Origin: Clostridia bacterium
GTDB lineage: Bacteria; Bacillota; Clostridia; Christensenellales; Borkfalkiaceae
Assembly: GCA_900771345.1 (NCBI GenBank)
Contig: CAAGNQ010000024.1
Span: 1 to 29,447, forward strand
Length of the DNA: 29,447 nucleotides
Direction of reading: 5' to 3'
Shown here: one piece after another, positions 17,204 to 25,270 of the stretch
How the letters are laid out: every line of letters begins with the position of its first letter
Numbering within the stretch: the first letter of the stretch is position 1
Notes under the pieces: generated by a model
Told to the model about the DNA's origin: nothing
The model's input: the letters and a program-made list of their open reading frames with translations, nothing else
The model's database searches: none
Program-made: the position numbers and the translations under genes

Positions 17204-18376
17204 CTATACAATAATCATTTGATGTTCGTTTTGCTTTCTTCCCGTTGCTAGGCCGTAAAGGTCGCAGGCGAGCGAGTCTATTTCAAAACATTTTTTCGCC
17301 GTTTTATCTAACAGACTGCTATCGCTTTTTCTGGTTAAAATAGGTATCGAACTTTTCTCGATAAGTTTTGGAATAATATCCTTTTTGTTTGAATCAACTG
17401 CCAAAATTTTAGCATAAAGAGAAGAGGATAAGCAGTCTTTTATCAAACCCTCGTCAATACCTAGAAGATTATTGATTAAAATTCGTTTAATTCTCGTTTG
17501 AGGATATCTTTTTGTTGAAACCTTTTCTACTAATTGTTCAACAAGGTGGTTATCTTTAGAAAAAGCCTTAATTCTGTTTTCCAGCCCTTCAGTACAGTCG
17601 GGTATATTCTTTAATTCACTTGACGGTGTGGTTATAAGTTTAGTCATAATCATTTTGTCAAAAGCAAAAGGATAGGCTTTTAAGTCTTTATAGACAAATT
17701 TAGGCATATTTTTTTTGACCTTTCTAGTTTTTCCACACTTAACTTGCTCGCGAATGCTGGTTGCACTCGTAATGCCCTTTTTTAATCTTTTATCATTATG
17801 GTCGCCATCTCTTTTCATAGGATAAACGTCAATCCCACTTTTTAGTCCTAAAATTGCCTTAGTATATTCAAGCCCTAAAATATTGTTTGGCGAAGATATG
17901 AGAGCCTCGTCAAACAGTTCGTTAGAAATTTCCTTAATTGCCAAAAATTTTGCTTTGGCAAGTGAAACGCCTTTATCGAGGTGGGTTTTAAGCGCCCTTT
18001 TAAACTCTTTAGTTTCACTGTTCATATATTTTGCAAGAGAAATATAAGAGGCATCTTTTCCACTTTCCACGCCAAAACACAAACCGTCAACAAGGTTAAG
18101 AGAATTTAAAATCTTCACTGCGCCTTTAGCAAAAGTTTCGGCGTTAGAGGTTGCAAAAACCGTTGGAAGTTCAATAACTGCGTCAGCGCCTGCAAGAACT
18201 GCGTGACGAGCGCGCGAATACTTGTCTAGTATAGCAGGCTCTCCTCGTTGAGTAAAGTTCCCACTCATTAAAACGATAAGTCTATCGGCAGAAAGAGAAT
18301 TTTTAATATAGTCAATGTGTTTTAAATGCCCGAGATGAAAGGGATTATACTCGGCAATAACAGCGCAAATTTTCAT
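17204..18376 (-). CDS. tmcAL: tRNA(Met) cytidine acetate ligase TmcAL (YlbM)
   Basis: 390-residue protein of the nucleotidyltransferase class. In Bacillus it acetylates the wobble cytidine (C34) of elongator tRNA-Met using acetate and ATP. The N-terminal motif is VIAEYNPFHLGHLKHI (the HxGH ATP-binding type), followed by LIVLMSGNFTQRGEPAILDKYSRARHAVLAGADAVIELP. GKTRKVKKNMP and the C-terminal helical region fit the family. Its direct acetate use is notable beside pta-ackA, with which it is divergent, and an elongator tRNA-Met lies at 25059. The ribosome site is poor; on the minus strand TATAAT (18402-18397) lies before it. Confidence 0.93.
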   Translation of the reverse strand: MKICAVIAEYNPFHLGHLKHIDYIKNSLSADRLIVLMSGNFTQRGEPAILDKYSRARHAVLAGADAVIELPTVFATSNAETFAKGAVKILNSLNLVDGLCFGVESGKDASYISLAKYMNSETKEFKRALKTHLDKGVSLAKAKFLAIKEISNELFDEALISSPNNILGLEYTKAILGLKSGIDVYPMKRDGDHNDKRLKKGITSATSIREQVKCGKTRKVKKNMPKFVYKDLKAYPFAFDKMIMTKLITTPSSELKNIPDCTEGLENRIKAFSKDNHLVEQLVEKVSTKRYPQTRIKRILINNLLGIDEGLIKDCLSSSLYAKILAVDSNKKDIIPKLIEKSSIPILTRKSDSSLLDKTAKKCFEIDSLACDLYGLATGRKQNEHQMIIV

Positions 18377-18403
18377 AAAAAGTGCAAAACCTACAAATTA
18401 TAA

Positions 18404-18432
18404 TTTACTTTTTTTTCTAAATGGTGTAAAAT
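18404..18432 (+). promoter_or_regulatory. Promoter of pta-ackA
   Basis: TTTACT (18404-18409), 17-base spacer, TAAAAT (18427-18432). The -10 lies inside the left arm of a perfect inverted repeat. The predicted start is near 18439, leaving a ~74-base leader. Confidence 0.6.
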
Positions 18433-18456
18433 AGATAAGTCAATAGTATTTTACAC
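18424..18456. repeat. 10-bp perfect inverted repeat over the pta -10 and start site
   Basis: GTGTAAAATA (18424-18433) and TATTTTACAC (18447-18456), separated by 13 bases. Arm centres are 23 bp apart, about two helical turns. It could be an operator for a dimeric repressor, or part of the leader RNA if transcription starts upstream of it. Confidence 0.6.
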
Positions 18457-18512
18457 TATTTTCAGTAAAATTACAATGAATTTAGAAATTATTTTAGAAG
18501 GAGTGGAAAAAT

Positions 18513-19550
18513 ATGTCCCAAGTTTTAGAAAATATCAAAAAACAAGCAAGCCTACTAAATAAGAACATAGTTCTTCCTGAAGGCGAAGACTCAAGAGTTG
18601 TTAAGGCAGCCGCACTCGCAGCAGAGCAAGGGCTAGCGACAATTACCCTTTTAGGTAATCTAGATGAAATTAAAAAGAATAATCCTGACGTATGCCTTTG
18701 CAAGGTTAACGTTGTTGACCCTGTTACTAACGAGAATACCTTAAAGTATGCCGAAATTCTTTATAAAGCAAGAGAGGGCAAAATCAATAAAAAGACGGGC
18801 GCACCTGAATACGCTGACGTTGAGGCTGCTAAAGCATCAATACTTAAAGATTACACAATGTACGCTGCCTTAATGCTTAAGGCTGGCGACGTTGACGGGC
18901 TTGTTTCCGGTGCTTGCCACTCAACGGCAAACACACTTCGTCCAGGTCTTCAAGTAATTAAGACTGCTCCTGGAATCAACACCGTTTCAAGCAGTTTTAT
19001 TATGGTTGCGCCTAATACTAATAATCCTTATAATCCTGACGGCGTTGCAGTATTTGCAGACTGCGCGATTAATATCGAGCCTGATGCTCAACAAATTGCT
19101 GATATTGCAATTTCTTCTGCAGAAACGGCTAAGACGATTGCAGGAATTGAGCCAAGGGTAGCCATGCTATCATTTTCAACAAAAGGCTCTGGTAACGACG
19201 ATAAGTTTTTTAAGAGCGTTCCAAAAATGCAAGAGGCAACGGCTCTCGCAAAAGCGGCAGCACCTGACCTTAAACTTGACGGCGAATTCCAGTTTGACGC
19301 AGCAGTTGCTCCTGAAGTTGGCAAGTTAAAAGCACCTGATTCATCAGTTGCAGGTAATGCAAACGTATTTATTTTCCCTAATATCAATGCAGGAAATATC
19401 GGATACAAGATTGCCCAACGTTTTGGTGGATATATGGCGTTAGGTCCAATATGCCAAGGTTTTGCTAAACCTATCAACGACCTATCTCGTGGTTGCAACG
19501 TTGATGACGTTGTTGCAGTTATCGCTATCACTGCTCTTCAAGCAAAATAA
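18513..19550 (+). CDS. pta: Phosphate acetyltransferase
   Basis: 345-residue cytosolic enzyme exchanging CoA and phosphate on acetyl groups (acetyl-CoA to acetyl phosphate). Family motifs: KNIVLPEGEDSRVVKAA near the N-terminus, DVDGLVSGACHSTANTLRPGLQVI, VFADCAINIEPDAQQIADIA, and VFIFPNINAGNIGYKIAQRFGG at the C-terminus. It is the short class without the N-terminal regulatory domains. AAGGAGTGG precedes the ATG. ackA starts 32 bases downstream, so the two form the standard operon for acetate formation with ATP gain. Confidence 0.97.
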   Translation: MSQVLENIKKQASLLNKNIVLPEGEDSRVVKAAALAAEQGLATITLLGNLDEIKKNNPDVCLCKVNVVDPVTNENTLKYAEILYKAREGKINKKTGAPEYADVEAAKASILKDYTMYAALMLKAGDVDGLVSGACHSTANTLRPGLQVIKTAPGINTVSSSFIMVAPNTNNPYNPDGVAVFADCAINIEPDAQQIADIAISSAETAKTIAGIEPRVAMLSFSTKGSGNDDKFFKSVPKMQEATALAKAAAPDLKLDGEFQFDAAVAPEVGKLKAPDSSVAGNANVFIFPNINAGNIGYKIAQRFGGYMALGPICQGFAKPINDLSRGCNVDDVVAVIAITALQAK

Positions 19551-19582
19551 ATATAAAACATAATAGAAGGAAGTATATAAAA

Positions 19583-20779
19583 ATGAAAATTTTAGTTATA
19601 AATGCTGGAAGTTCTTCACTAAAATATCAACTTATTGATATGGCTGACGAAAGCGTTATCTTAAAGGGTGTTTGCGAGCGTATTACCTTTACGGGTGGAC
19701 AACTTACGCAAAAGACCTTTGACGGTAGAGAGTGCGTTATTATGCAAGATATGCCTACTCATAAAGAGGCAATGGAACTCGTCCTTAAGGCTATGCTTGA
19801 TACAGAAAAGGGCGCACTCAAGAGCATTGATGAAATCAGTGCAGTAGGACACAGAGTTCTTCACTCTGCTGAAGATTTCCACTCTTCTGTCGTTATTGAT
19901 GACGAGGTTATCAGAATTTGCGAAAAGAACGCAGTTTTCGGCCCACTTCATATGCCGGGAAATATTGCCTGCATTAAGAGTTGCAGAGAAGTTATGAAGG
20001 GAGTTCCTATGGTAGCAGTTTTTGATACGACTTTCCATTCAACAATGCCTGCTAAAGCATATATGTACGGTATTCCTTACGAAGTTTACGAGGAACATAA
20101 AATTAGAAAATACGGTTTCCACGGCACTTCACATAAATTCGTATCTGAAGAAACTGGTAAATTATTAGCAAATAAAAATGCAAAAATGGTTATTTGCCAC
20201 TTAGGAAACGGCTCGTCAATTTCTGCCGTTAAAGACGGCAAGTGCCAAGATACTTCAATGGGATTTACGCCATTAGAGGGCTTAGTTATGGGTACTCGTA
20301 GTGGTGATATTGACCCTGCGGCAGTTGATTATTTGCGTGAAAAACTCAACCTAAAGCCAGAAGAAGTTGTAAACTATCTCAATAAAAAGTGTGGCATTTT
20401 AGGTGTTAGTGGATTGTCAAGCGACCTCCGTGACCTCACGGCAGCAGCAAACGAAGGAAACGAAAGAGCAAAACTTGCTCTAGAGATTCTTGCGTATAGG
20501 GTTAAAAAATACGTTGGAAGTTATATTGCAGTATTAGGTGGTGCAGACGCTATCGTGTTTACGGGTGGAATCGGCGAGCATTCTCCACTTATCCGTAGAC
20601 TCGTTATGGAAGGAATGGAGTTCTGTGGCGCATCATTTGACCAAAAGAAGAACGAAGAGTACTCATCTGGAATCGGATATTTAAATACTGATGATAGCAA
20701 GGTTAAGATTATCGTTCTTCCAACCAATGAAGAACTTTCTATCGCAAGAGAAACAAAAATTCTCACTTCTAACAAATAA
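19583..20779 (+). CDS. ackA: Acetate kinase
   Basis: 398-residue cytosolic kinase making ATP and acetate from acetyl phosphate. Motifs: VINAGSSSLKYQLIDM at the start, VGHRVLHSAE, FDTTFHSTMP, YGFHGTSHKFVS, HLGNGSSISAV, GTRSGDIDPA, and FTGGIGEHSP. All expected active-site segments are present. GAAGGAAG precedes the ATG. It ends the pta-ackA operon. No hairpin follows; the next promoter begins four bases after the stop codon, so read-through into yceD-rpmF is possible. Confidence 0.98.
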   Translation: MKILVINAGSSSLKYQLIDMADESVILKGVCERITFTGGQLTQKTFDGRECVIMQDMPTHKEAMELVLKAMLDTEKGALKSIDEISAVGHRVLHSAEDFHSSVVIDDEVIRICEKNAVFGPLHMPGNIACIKSCREVMKGVPMVAVFDTTFHSTMPAKAYMYGIPYEVYEEHKIRKYGFHGTSHKFVSEETGKLLANKNAKMVICHLGNGSSISAVKDGKCQDTSMGFTPLEGLVMGTRSGDIDPAAVDYLREKLNLKPEEVVNYLNKKCGILGVSGLSSDLRDLTAAANEGNERAKLALEILAYRVKKYVGSYIAVLGGADAIVFTGGIGEHSPLIRRLVMEGMEFCGASFDQKKNEEYSSGIGYLNTDDSKVKIIVLPTNEELSIARETKILTSNK

Positions 20780-20783
20780 ATAG

Positions 20784-20812
20784 TTGACAACGAGCGTTAA
20801 ATAGTATATACT
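20784..20812 (+). promoter_or_regulatory. Promoter of yceD-rpmF
   Basis: TTGACA (20784-20789), 17-base spacer, TATACT (20807-20812), one mismatch from consensus. Leader of about 20 bases with AGGGG before the ATG at 20838. Confidence 0.82.
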
Positions 20813-20837
20813 TATTTGGCTTGTTAATAGGGGTATT

Positions 20838-21281
20838 ATGCTTTTAGACCTTAAAAAAATCAAAAGAAGTGGAAAGGATTATAGTGACTTCTTCTTTGAA
20901 TATCAGCCAACAGAGAGCCTAATCAATATTCCCGAAGTGGAGTTTGACGGCGCAATTAAGGTTTTTGGCACGGTTTATCTAACGGGTGAACATAGTGCAG
21001 TTGTTGAGGGTGAGGTGGCCTTTTGGCTTACTGGCGAGTGTACGAGGTGCTTATCTAAAACGCAAAAACAGTTTGTTGCTGAATTTTCAGAGGGTGTTTC
21101 GGCAGACGATACCGAGGGTTATCCTGTTAAGAATGACACCGTTGATTTAACAAGAATTGTTGACGACCTAGTTATGATGAATATGCCGATTAACTTTTTA
21201 TGTAGTGAAGACTGCAAGGGGTTATGTTCGGTGTGCGGAACAAATCTTAATCAAGGCGAATGTAAATGTAAAAACAAATAG
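20838..21281 (+). CDS. YceD family (DUF177) protein
   Basis: 147-residue cytosolic protein of the DUF177 family, almost always encoded just before rpmF and linked to rRNA/ribosome maturation in bacteria and plants. Cys pairs fit the family: CTRC in the middle, then CSEDCKGLCSVCGTNLNQGECKC at the C-terminus, likely a zinc site. Fifteen bases separate it from rpmF. The ATG has AGGGG four to five bases upstream. Confidence 0.92.
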   Translation: MLLDLKKIKRSGKDYSDFFFEYQPTESLINIPEVEFDGAIKVFGTVYLTGEHSAVVEGEVAFWLTGECTRCLSKTQKQFVAEFSEGVSADDTEGYPVKNDTVDLTRIVDDLVMMNMPINFLCSEDCKGLCSVCGTNLNQGECKCKNK

Positions 21282-21296
21282 GGAAGGTATAGAATA

Positions 21297-21491
21297 ATGG
21301 CAGTTCAAAAGAGTAAAACATCAAAACAAAGAACAAACACAAGGTTTGCACAATGGAAAATTGATGCACCAAACCTTTCAGAATGCCCACAATGCCACGA
21401 ACTTAAAGCATCTCACAGAGTTTGCCCTAAGTGTGGTTATTATGACGGCAAACAAGTAGTTGATGTTTCAAAGAAAGAAAAGAAAGACTAA
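21297..21491 (+). CDS. rpmF: 50S ribosomal protein bL32
   Basis: 64-residue ribosomal protein. The N-terminal MAVQKSKTSKQRTNTRFAQWK is the family signature (usually P at residue 3-4). The zinc-binding form has all four Cys: CPQC and CPKCG. Preceded by GGGAAGG and co-transcribed with yceD. Two terminators follow. Confidence 0.97.
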   Translation: MAVQKSKTSKQRTNTRFAQWKIDAPNLSECPQCHELKASHRVCPKCGYYDGKQVVDVSKKEKKD

Positions 21492-21508
21492 TTTAATGGG
21501 ATAAAACT

Positions 21509-21546
21509 AAACTTCGCAATCTTATTATGATTGTGAGGTTTGTTTT
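21509..21546 (+). terminator. First terminator after rpmF
   Basis: AAACTTCGCAATC (21509-21521) pairs with GATTGTGAGGTTT (21529-21541), with two G-U pairs, then TGTTTT. Confidence 0.75.
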
Positions 21547-21563
21547 GCAAAAAAGTAAAAGAA

Positions 21564-21606
21564 AAAAGGCTAACAAACACCATTTTTGTTAGCCTTTTGT
21601 ATTTTT
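21564..21606 (+). terminator. Second terminator after rpmF
   Basis: AAAAGGCTAACAAA (21564-21577) pairs perfectly with TTTGTTAGCCTTTT (21585-21598), followed by more T. Thirteen of fourteen arm bases match the terminator at 2124. Confidence 0.88.
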
Positions 21607-21628
21607 TTAGTAAATTATTATCAAAAAA

Positions 21629-21658
21629 TAGACAAAACTAGACTAATTGTGATACAAT
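21629..21658 (+). promoter_or_regulatory. Promoter of glnA
   Basis: TAGACA (21629-21634), 18-base spacer ending TGTGA, TACAAT (21653-21658). No clear GlnR or TnrA palindrome is seen around it. Confidence 0.68.
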
Positions 21659-21688
21659 ACTACTATTAAAAATATCAAGGAGTTTTTT

Positions 21689-23113
21689 ATGAATAAAAAA
21701 ATTCAAAGTATTCTAAACCTTATAAAAGAAAAAGACATAAAAATGGTTGATTTTAAGATGGTTGACATAAACGGGCAATATCGTCACGTTACTATTCCTG
21801 CCCAAAACTTTTCGGAAGAAACTATGAAAAGTGGTATAGGTTTTGACGCTTCTAACTATGGCTATGCAGTAGTTGAAAAGAGCGATATGGTGTTTATCCC
21901 TGACCCTGATACGGCAGTTATTGACCCTTTCTGCGAAGTGCCAACTCTTTCTATGACGGGAAACGCTATGATTATCGATAACCCTGAAAATAGACCTCTT
22001 CCACAATATCCGAGAAATATTATTCGCGCGGCTATTCAAGCAATGAAGGATAGTGGTATTGCAGATACTATGTATATTCTCCCTGAATTTGAATTTTATC
22101 TTTTCGACCAGGCTGGTTGGGAGGTTAGTGGTCGCGAAATCAGTGCGTTCGTGGATGCTAAACAATCTTATTGGAACAGTGCGACCGAAGGTTTAGGCGT
22201 AGTTGTTCCTAAACAAAAAAATTATCATATTGCTAAACCGTTTGACGTTTCTTACGAATGCCGTAGTGAAATGTGCCAGCATATGAGTGATGCCGGTATT
22301 GAAATTAATTATCATCACCCTGAAGTTGCCGCTTCCGGTCAATTTGAAATTGAGCCTCAGCTTGGCGAAGTTGTTCATATGGCAGACGCTACTATGATGA
22401 TTAAATATATTATTCATAACACTGCGTTAAAGTACGGCAAAACGGCTACCTTTATGCCTAAGCCTATTTGTGGCGAGGCAGGAAGTGGTATGCACGTTCA
22501 TATGCTTTTAATGAAGGATGGAAAGCCTGTTTTCTCTGACGATAACGGGTATGCGAATTTAAGCCAAACTGCTCATTACTTTATGGGTGGATTATTAAAA
22601 CACATTGCGTCCCTTTGCGCGTTAACAAATCCTAGTTCTAATTCGTTTAAACGTTTAGTTCCAGGTTTTGAAGCGCCTGTTACGGTTGGTTATGCAACCT
22701 CAAATAGAAGTGCAGTTATCCGTATTCCTGCCTACGCTAAATCTCCCGATAAGAGAAGATTTGAACTTCGCAACCCTGACGCAACCTGTAACCCATATTT
22801 CTGCTACGCTGCTATTTTAATGGCTGGTCTTGATGGAGTTAAAAACAAGATTGACCCTCACGCAAACGGCTGGGGCCCTTACGATATGAATTTGTTTAAT
22901 CTCCCAGAGGAAGAAAAGAAGAAACTCAAAGGTCTTCCAACCTGCCTTGAGGACGCTTTGACGGCTTTAGAAAACGACCACGATTATTTGACTGCAGACG
23001 GGGTGTTCCCAGAGCATTTGATTGAAAACTTTATAGCCACAAAGAGAAAGGAGTGTTCGGAATTATCAAAGATTCCTCACCCTGCTGAATTTGAAAAATA
23101 TTATAACTGCTAA
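21689..23113 (+). CDS. glnA: Glutamine synthetase, type I
   Basis: 474-residue dodecameric enzyme making glutamine from glutamate, ammonia and ATP. Signature regions: VDFKMVDINGQYRHVTIP, GFDASNYGYAVVEKSDMVFIPDPDT, the metal-binding LPEFEFYLFD, CGEAGSGMHVHMLLMKDGKP, and NSFKRLVPGFEAPVTVGYATSNRSAVIRIP. The site where enteric enzymes carry the adenylylated Tyr (NLYDLP) reads NLFNLP, so that control cannot operate. It is longer than the ~444-residue Bacillus enzyme. CAAGGAG precedes the ATG. Single gene; with gdhA it completes ammonia assimilation. Confidence 0.96.
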   Translation: MNKKIQSILNLIKEKDIKMVDFKMVDINGQYRHVTIPAQNFSEETMKSGIGFDASNYGYAVVEKSDMVFIPDPDTAVIDPFCEVPTLSMTGNAMIIDNPENRPLPQYPRNIIRAAIQAMKDSGIADTMYILPEFEFYLFDQAGWEVSGREISAFVDAKQSYWNSATEGLGVVVPKQKNYHIAKPFDVSYECRSEMCQHMSDAGIEINYHHPEVAASGQFEIEPQLGEVVHMADATMMIKYIIHNTALKYGKTATFMPKPICGEAGSGMHVHMLLMKDGKPVFSDDNGYANLSQTAHYFMGGLLKHIASLCALTNPSSNSFKRLVPGFEAPVTVGYATSNRSAVIRIPAYAKSPDKRRFELRNPDATCNPYFCYAAILMAGLDGVKNKIDPHANGWGPYDMNLFNLPEEEKKKLKGLPTCLEDALTALENDHDYLTADGVFPEHLIENFIATKRKECSELSKIPHPAEFEKYYNC

Positions 23114-23141
23114 AATTTTTGTCGATATATGCTCTGTTTTG

Positions 23142-23170
23142 TTGACAATTAGTGCAAAACAGAGTATAAT
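23142..23170 (+). promoter_or_regulatory. Consensus promoter of the riboswitch-symporter unit
   Basis: TTGACA (23142-23147), exactly 17 bases, TATAAT (23165-23170). Predicted start near 23177, just before the leader hairpins. Confidence 0.88.
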
Positions 23171-23179
23171 CATACCATA

Positions 23180-23310
23180 TTTTCAATGATGTTTGCAGAA
23201 TTGAAAAAAACTGCAAACGGAGAAATTCCGGAGAATCCCTTACTTTTTAAGGGTGCCGAAGGTGCAAGAGGGCAAAACCTCGAATCTCTCAGGCAAAAGG
23301 ACGGAACATA
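23180..23310 (+). ncRNA. Glycine riboswitch, single aptamer with upstream helix
   Basis: The conserved glycine-aptamer core is visible: GGAGAATCCC at 23230, GGGTGCCGAAGGTGCAA near 23261, and TCTCAGGCAAAAGGACGGAA near 23286-23306. P1 is TTCCG (23226-23230) with CGGAA (23302-23306). Only one aptamer is present. Just upstream GTTTGCAG (23191-23198) pairs perfectly with CTGCAAAC (23211-23218), which may be the remnant (ghost) helix known from singlet glycine riboswitches. TTTTCAAT (23180-23187) and ATTGAAAA (23200-23207) offer a competing hairpin. A 14-bp terminator follows before the symporter gene. Confidence 0.92.
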
Positions 23311-23333
23311 GTTTATGTTTTTACTTGTATTCA

Positions 23334-23377
23334 AAAAGGAATTGCTTAAATTGAAAAGCAATTCCTTTTATTTATTT
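23334..23377 (+). terminator. Expression-platform terminator of the glycine riboswitch
   Basis: AAAAGGAATTGCTT (23334-23347) pairs perfectly with AAGCAATTCCTTTT (23356-23369), followed by ATTTATTT. AATTCC (23224-23229), overlapping the 5' strand of P1, could pair with GGAATT (23338-23343) in its 5' arm. That would make aptamer folding and termination go together, an OFF switch. Confidence 0.8.
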
Positions 23378-23411
23378 CAAAACTATAAAATTTTTATTAA
23401 GGAGAAAAATT

Positions 23412-24878
23412 ATGTGGGCACAGATTGAGGCAAGTTTGCTAGATTTTTTCGTAAATTTCAATACTTATTTTTCAGGATATTTTCTTGTAATCTTGCTTGT
23501 GGGAGTAGGCGTCTTTTTTACAATTAAAACTAAGTTTGTACAAGTTCGTTACTTTGGTCAAGGCGCAAAACAAGTTTTGGGGAATCTTAAACTTGCAGGT
23601 GAAAAACAAAAGAGTGGAATGAGTTCGTTCCAAGCAGTTGCAACTGCTATTGCGGCACAAGTCGGCACGGGAAATATTATCGGTGCAAGTGGTGCTATTT
23701 TAACCGGTGGTCCGGGTGCTATTTTTTGGATGTGGATTATCGCATTTTTAGGTATGGCAACAATTTATGCAGAAGCAGTGCTTGCTCAAAAAACACGTGT
23801 TGTTAACCAAGACGGCTCGGTTTCGGGTGGCCCTATTTATTATATTCGTGAGGCATTTAAGGGCAAATTTGGAAAATTCTTAGCAGTTTTCTTTGCTATT
23901 GCTACAGTTATTGCACTTGGACTTGTTGGCTCTATGGTTCAATCTAACTCTATAGGTGGGGCAATTAGCAACGCAATCGTGGGCGAAAACGTTTGGTGGA
24001 TTTGCCTTATCGTAGGTATAGTTTTAGCAATTATAGCCGGCATTATTTTTATCGGTGGGGCAAAACGTCTTGCTTCGGTTACCGAAAAGATAGTTCCTAT
24101 TATGGCTCTAATCTATCTCGTTGGTGGGTTAGTAATTCTTTGCTGTAGGATTACTTCTCTGCCAAGAGCATTTGGTATGATTTTTGAATATGCATTTAAC
24201 CCAAAAGCAATTATCGGTGGTGGTTTCTGGGGCGCGATTGTTATCGCTATTCAGCAAGGCGCTAAGCGTGGTCTTTTCTCAAATGAAGCAGGTATGGGTT
24301 CAACCCCTCACGCTCATGCACAAGCAAACGTAAAAACGGCACACGAGCAAGGCTGTTCGGCAATGTTTGGTGTGTTTATAGATACTTTCGTTGTGCTTAC
24401 TATGACAGCGTTAATCGTTATTTCAACCCTTTACACTAATGGAAACGTAGATTCTAATATGTGGGAAACAGTTGATAAAACAAATGCCGTAGCAACAGGT
24501 TTTGCAATTGCCTTCGGTAGTGGTAATATTGCTGTTACAATCGGTAATATTTTCGTAGCAGTTTGCCTATCCTTTTTCGCTTTTTCAACCATTTTATCTT
24601 GGAACTTGTTTGGTAAAATTAACTTCCAGTTCTTATTCAAAAATAAAGGAACTATTATTTATACTTTGGTTTCTCTTATATTTATAGTGCTTGGTTCGAT
24701 ATTCCAAAACGACTTAGTTTGGGAATTAACAGACTTTTTCAACTATTTGATGGTGCTTCCTAACGTTTTGGCGTTATTCTGCTTGTCTAAGGTGGTTGTT
24801 AACGAAATTAAACAAAATGGAAAAAAATCAATTGAAAAAAATCCTAACCAACCTCTTGACGATAAAATTTCTAAATAA
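23412..24878 (+). CDS. AGCS-family sodium:alanine/glycine symporter
   Basis: 488-residue inner-membrane transporter that takes up alanine or glycine with sodium. About ten to eleven hydrophobic segments. Family signatures: VQVRYFGQGAKQVLGN near residue 43, VGTGNIIGASGAILTGGPGAIFWMW with the conserved Asn of the substrate/ion site, IYAEAVLAQKTR, and GLFSNEAGMGSTPHAHAQ. The glycine riboswitch in its leader argues for glycine (or serine/alanine) as a physiological substrate. AAGGAGAAAAATT precedes the ATG. The gene is alone, ended by a terminator at 24894. Confidence 0.95.
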   Translation: MWAQIEASLLDFFVNFNTYFSGYFLVILLVGVGVFFTIKTKFVQVRYFGQGAKQVLGNLKLAGEKQKSGMSSFQAVATAIAAQVGTGNIIGASGAILTGGPGAIFWMWIIAFLGMATIYAEAVLAQKTRVVNQDGSVSGGPIYYIREAFKGKFGKFLAVFFAIATVIALGLVGSMVQSNSIGGAISNAIVGENVWWICLIVGIVLAIIAGIIFIGGAKRLASVTEKIVPIMALIYLVGGLVILCCRITSLPRAFGMIFEYAFNPKAIIGGGFWGAIVIAIQQGAKRGLFSNEAGMGSTPHAHAQANVKTAHEQGCSAMFGVFIDTFVVLTMTALIVISTLYTNGNVDSNMWETVDKTNAVATGFAIAFGSGNIAVTIGNIFVAVCLSFFAFSTILSWNLFGKINFQFLFKNKGTIIYTLVSLIFIVLGSIFQNDLVWELTDFFNYLMVLPNVLALFCLSKVVVNEIKQNGKKSIEKNPNQPLDDKISK

Positions 24879-24893
24879 AAAGGCATAAAAATT

Positions 24894-24928
24894 AAAATGC
24901 ACCTCGACTAAAACGGGGTGCATTTTTT
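24894..24928 (+). terminator. Terminator after the AGCS symporter
   Basis: AAAATGCACCTCG pairs with CGGGGTGCATTTT (one wobble) around a seven-base loop, with T run. Confidence 0.87.
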
Positions 24929-24988
24929 AGTTTTAGAAAAAAATATTTAGAAAATAAGAAATTTTTTGTAAAAAGAGGGAGAAAGTGT

Positions 24989-25017
24989 TTGACAATATTG
25001 AGAAATTCCGATATAAT
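24989..25017 (+). promoter_or_regulatory. Consensus promoter of the tRNA-Met/tRNA-Glu unit
   Basis: TTGACA (24989-24994), 17-base spacer, TATAAT (25012-25017). Predicted start near 25024, right at a hairpin. Confidence 0.88.
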
Positions 25018-25024
25018 ACATAAG

Positions 25025-25050
25025 CATTTGACGAAAGAGTTTGTCAAATG
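25025..25050 (+). repeat. 8-bp perfect hairpin in the tRNA-Met 5' leader
   Basis: CATTTGAC (25025-25032) and GTCAAATG (25043-25050); inner AAA/TTT can extend the stem past a bulged G. It ends eight bases before the mature tRNA-Met, in the same place as the tRNA-Thr hairpin at 10232. Confidence 0.75.
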
Positions 25051-25058
25051 TTCGATAT

Positions 25059-25135
25059 GGCGGCGTAGCTTAGTTGGTTATAGCGGCCGGTTCATACCCG
25101 GCAGGTCGTTGGTTCGAATCTGACCGCCGCTACCA
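25059..25135 (+). tRNA. tRNA-Met (elongator, anticodon CAU)
   Basis: 77 bases with encoded CCA. Acceptor GGCGGCG with CGCCGCT (first pair G-U). D arm GCTTAGTTGGTTATAGC; anticodon arm GCCGG-TTCATAC-CCGGC; T loop TTCGAAT. The paired 1-72 end argues against the initiator; the overall sequence fits elongator Met better than lysidine-modified tRNA-Ile, which also has CAU. It is the likely substrate of TmcAL. Confidence 0.93.
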
Positions 25136-25195
25136 TTAAAAACAATGGCGCACGGCGTCGGTTAATATAAAGGCAGGGTGACTGCCGAAAAAAGA

Positions 25196-25270
25196 GGCCC
25201 CTTGGTCAAGCGGTTAAGACACCACCCTTTCACGGTGGTAACATGGGTTCGATTCCCGTAGGGGTCACCA
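25196..25270 (+). tRNA. tRNA-Glu (anticodon UUC)
   Basis: 75 bases with encoded CCA. Acceptor GGCCCCT with AGGGGTC; D arm GGTCAAGCGGTTAAGAC; anticodon arm CCACC-CTTTCAC-GGTGG; T arm ATGGGTTCGATTCCCGT. In the 60 bases after tRNA-Met a GGCAG/CTGCC hairpin (25172-25186) may guide processing. The 3' end of this gene is the last host feature before the mobile region. Confidence 0.96.
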
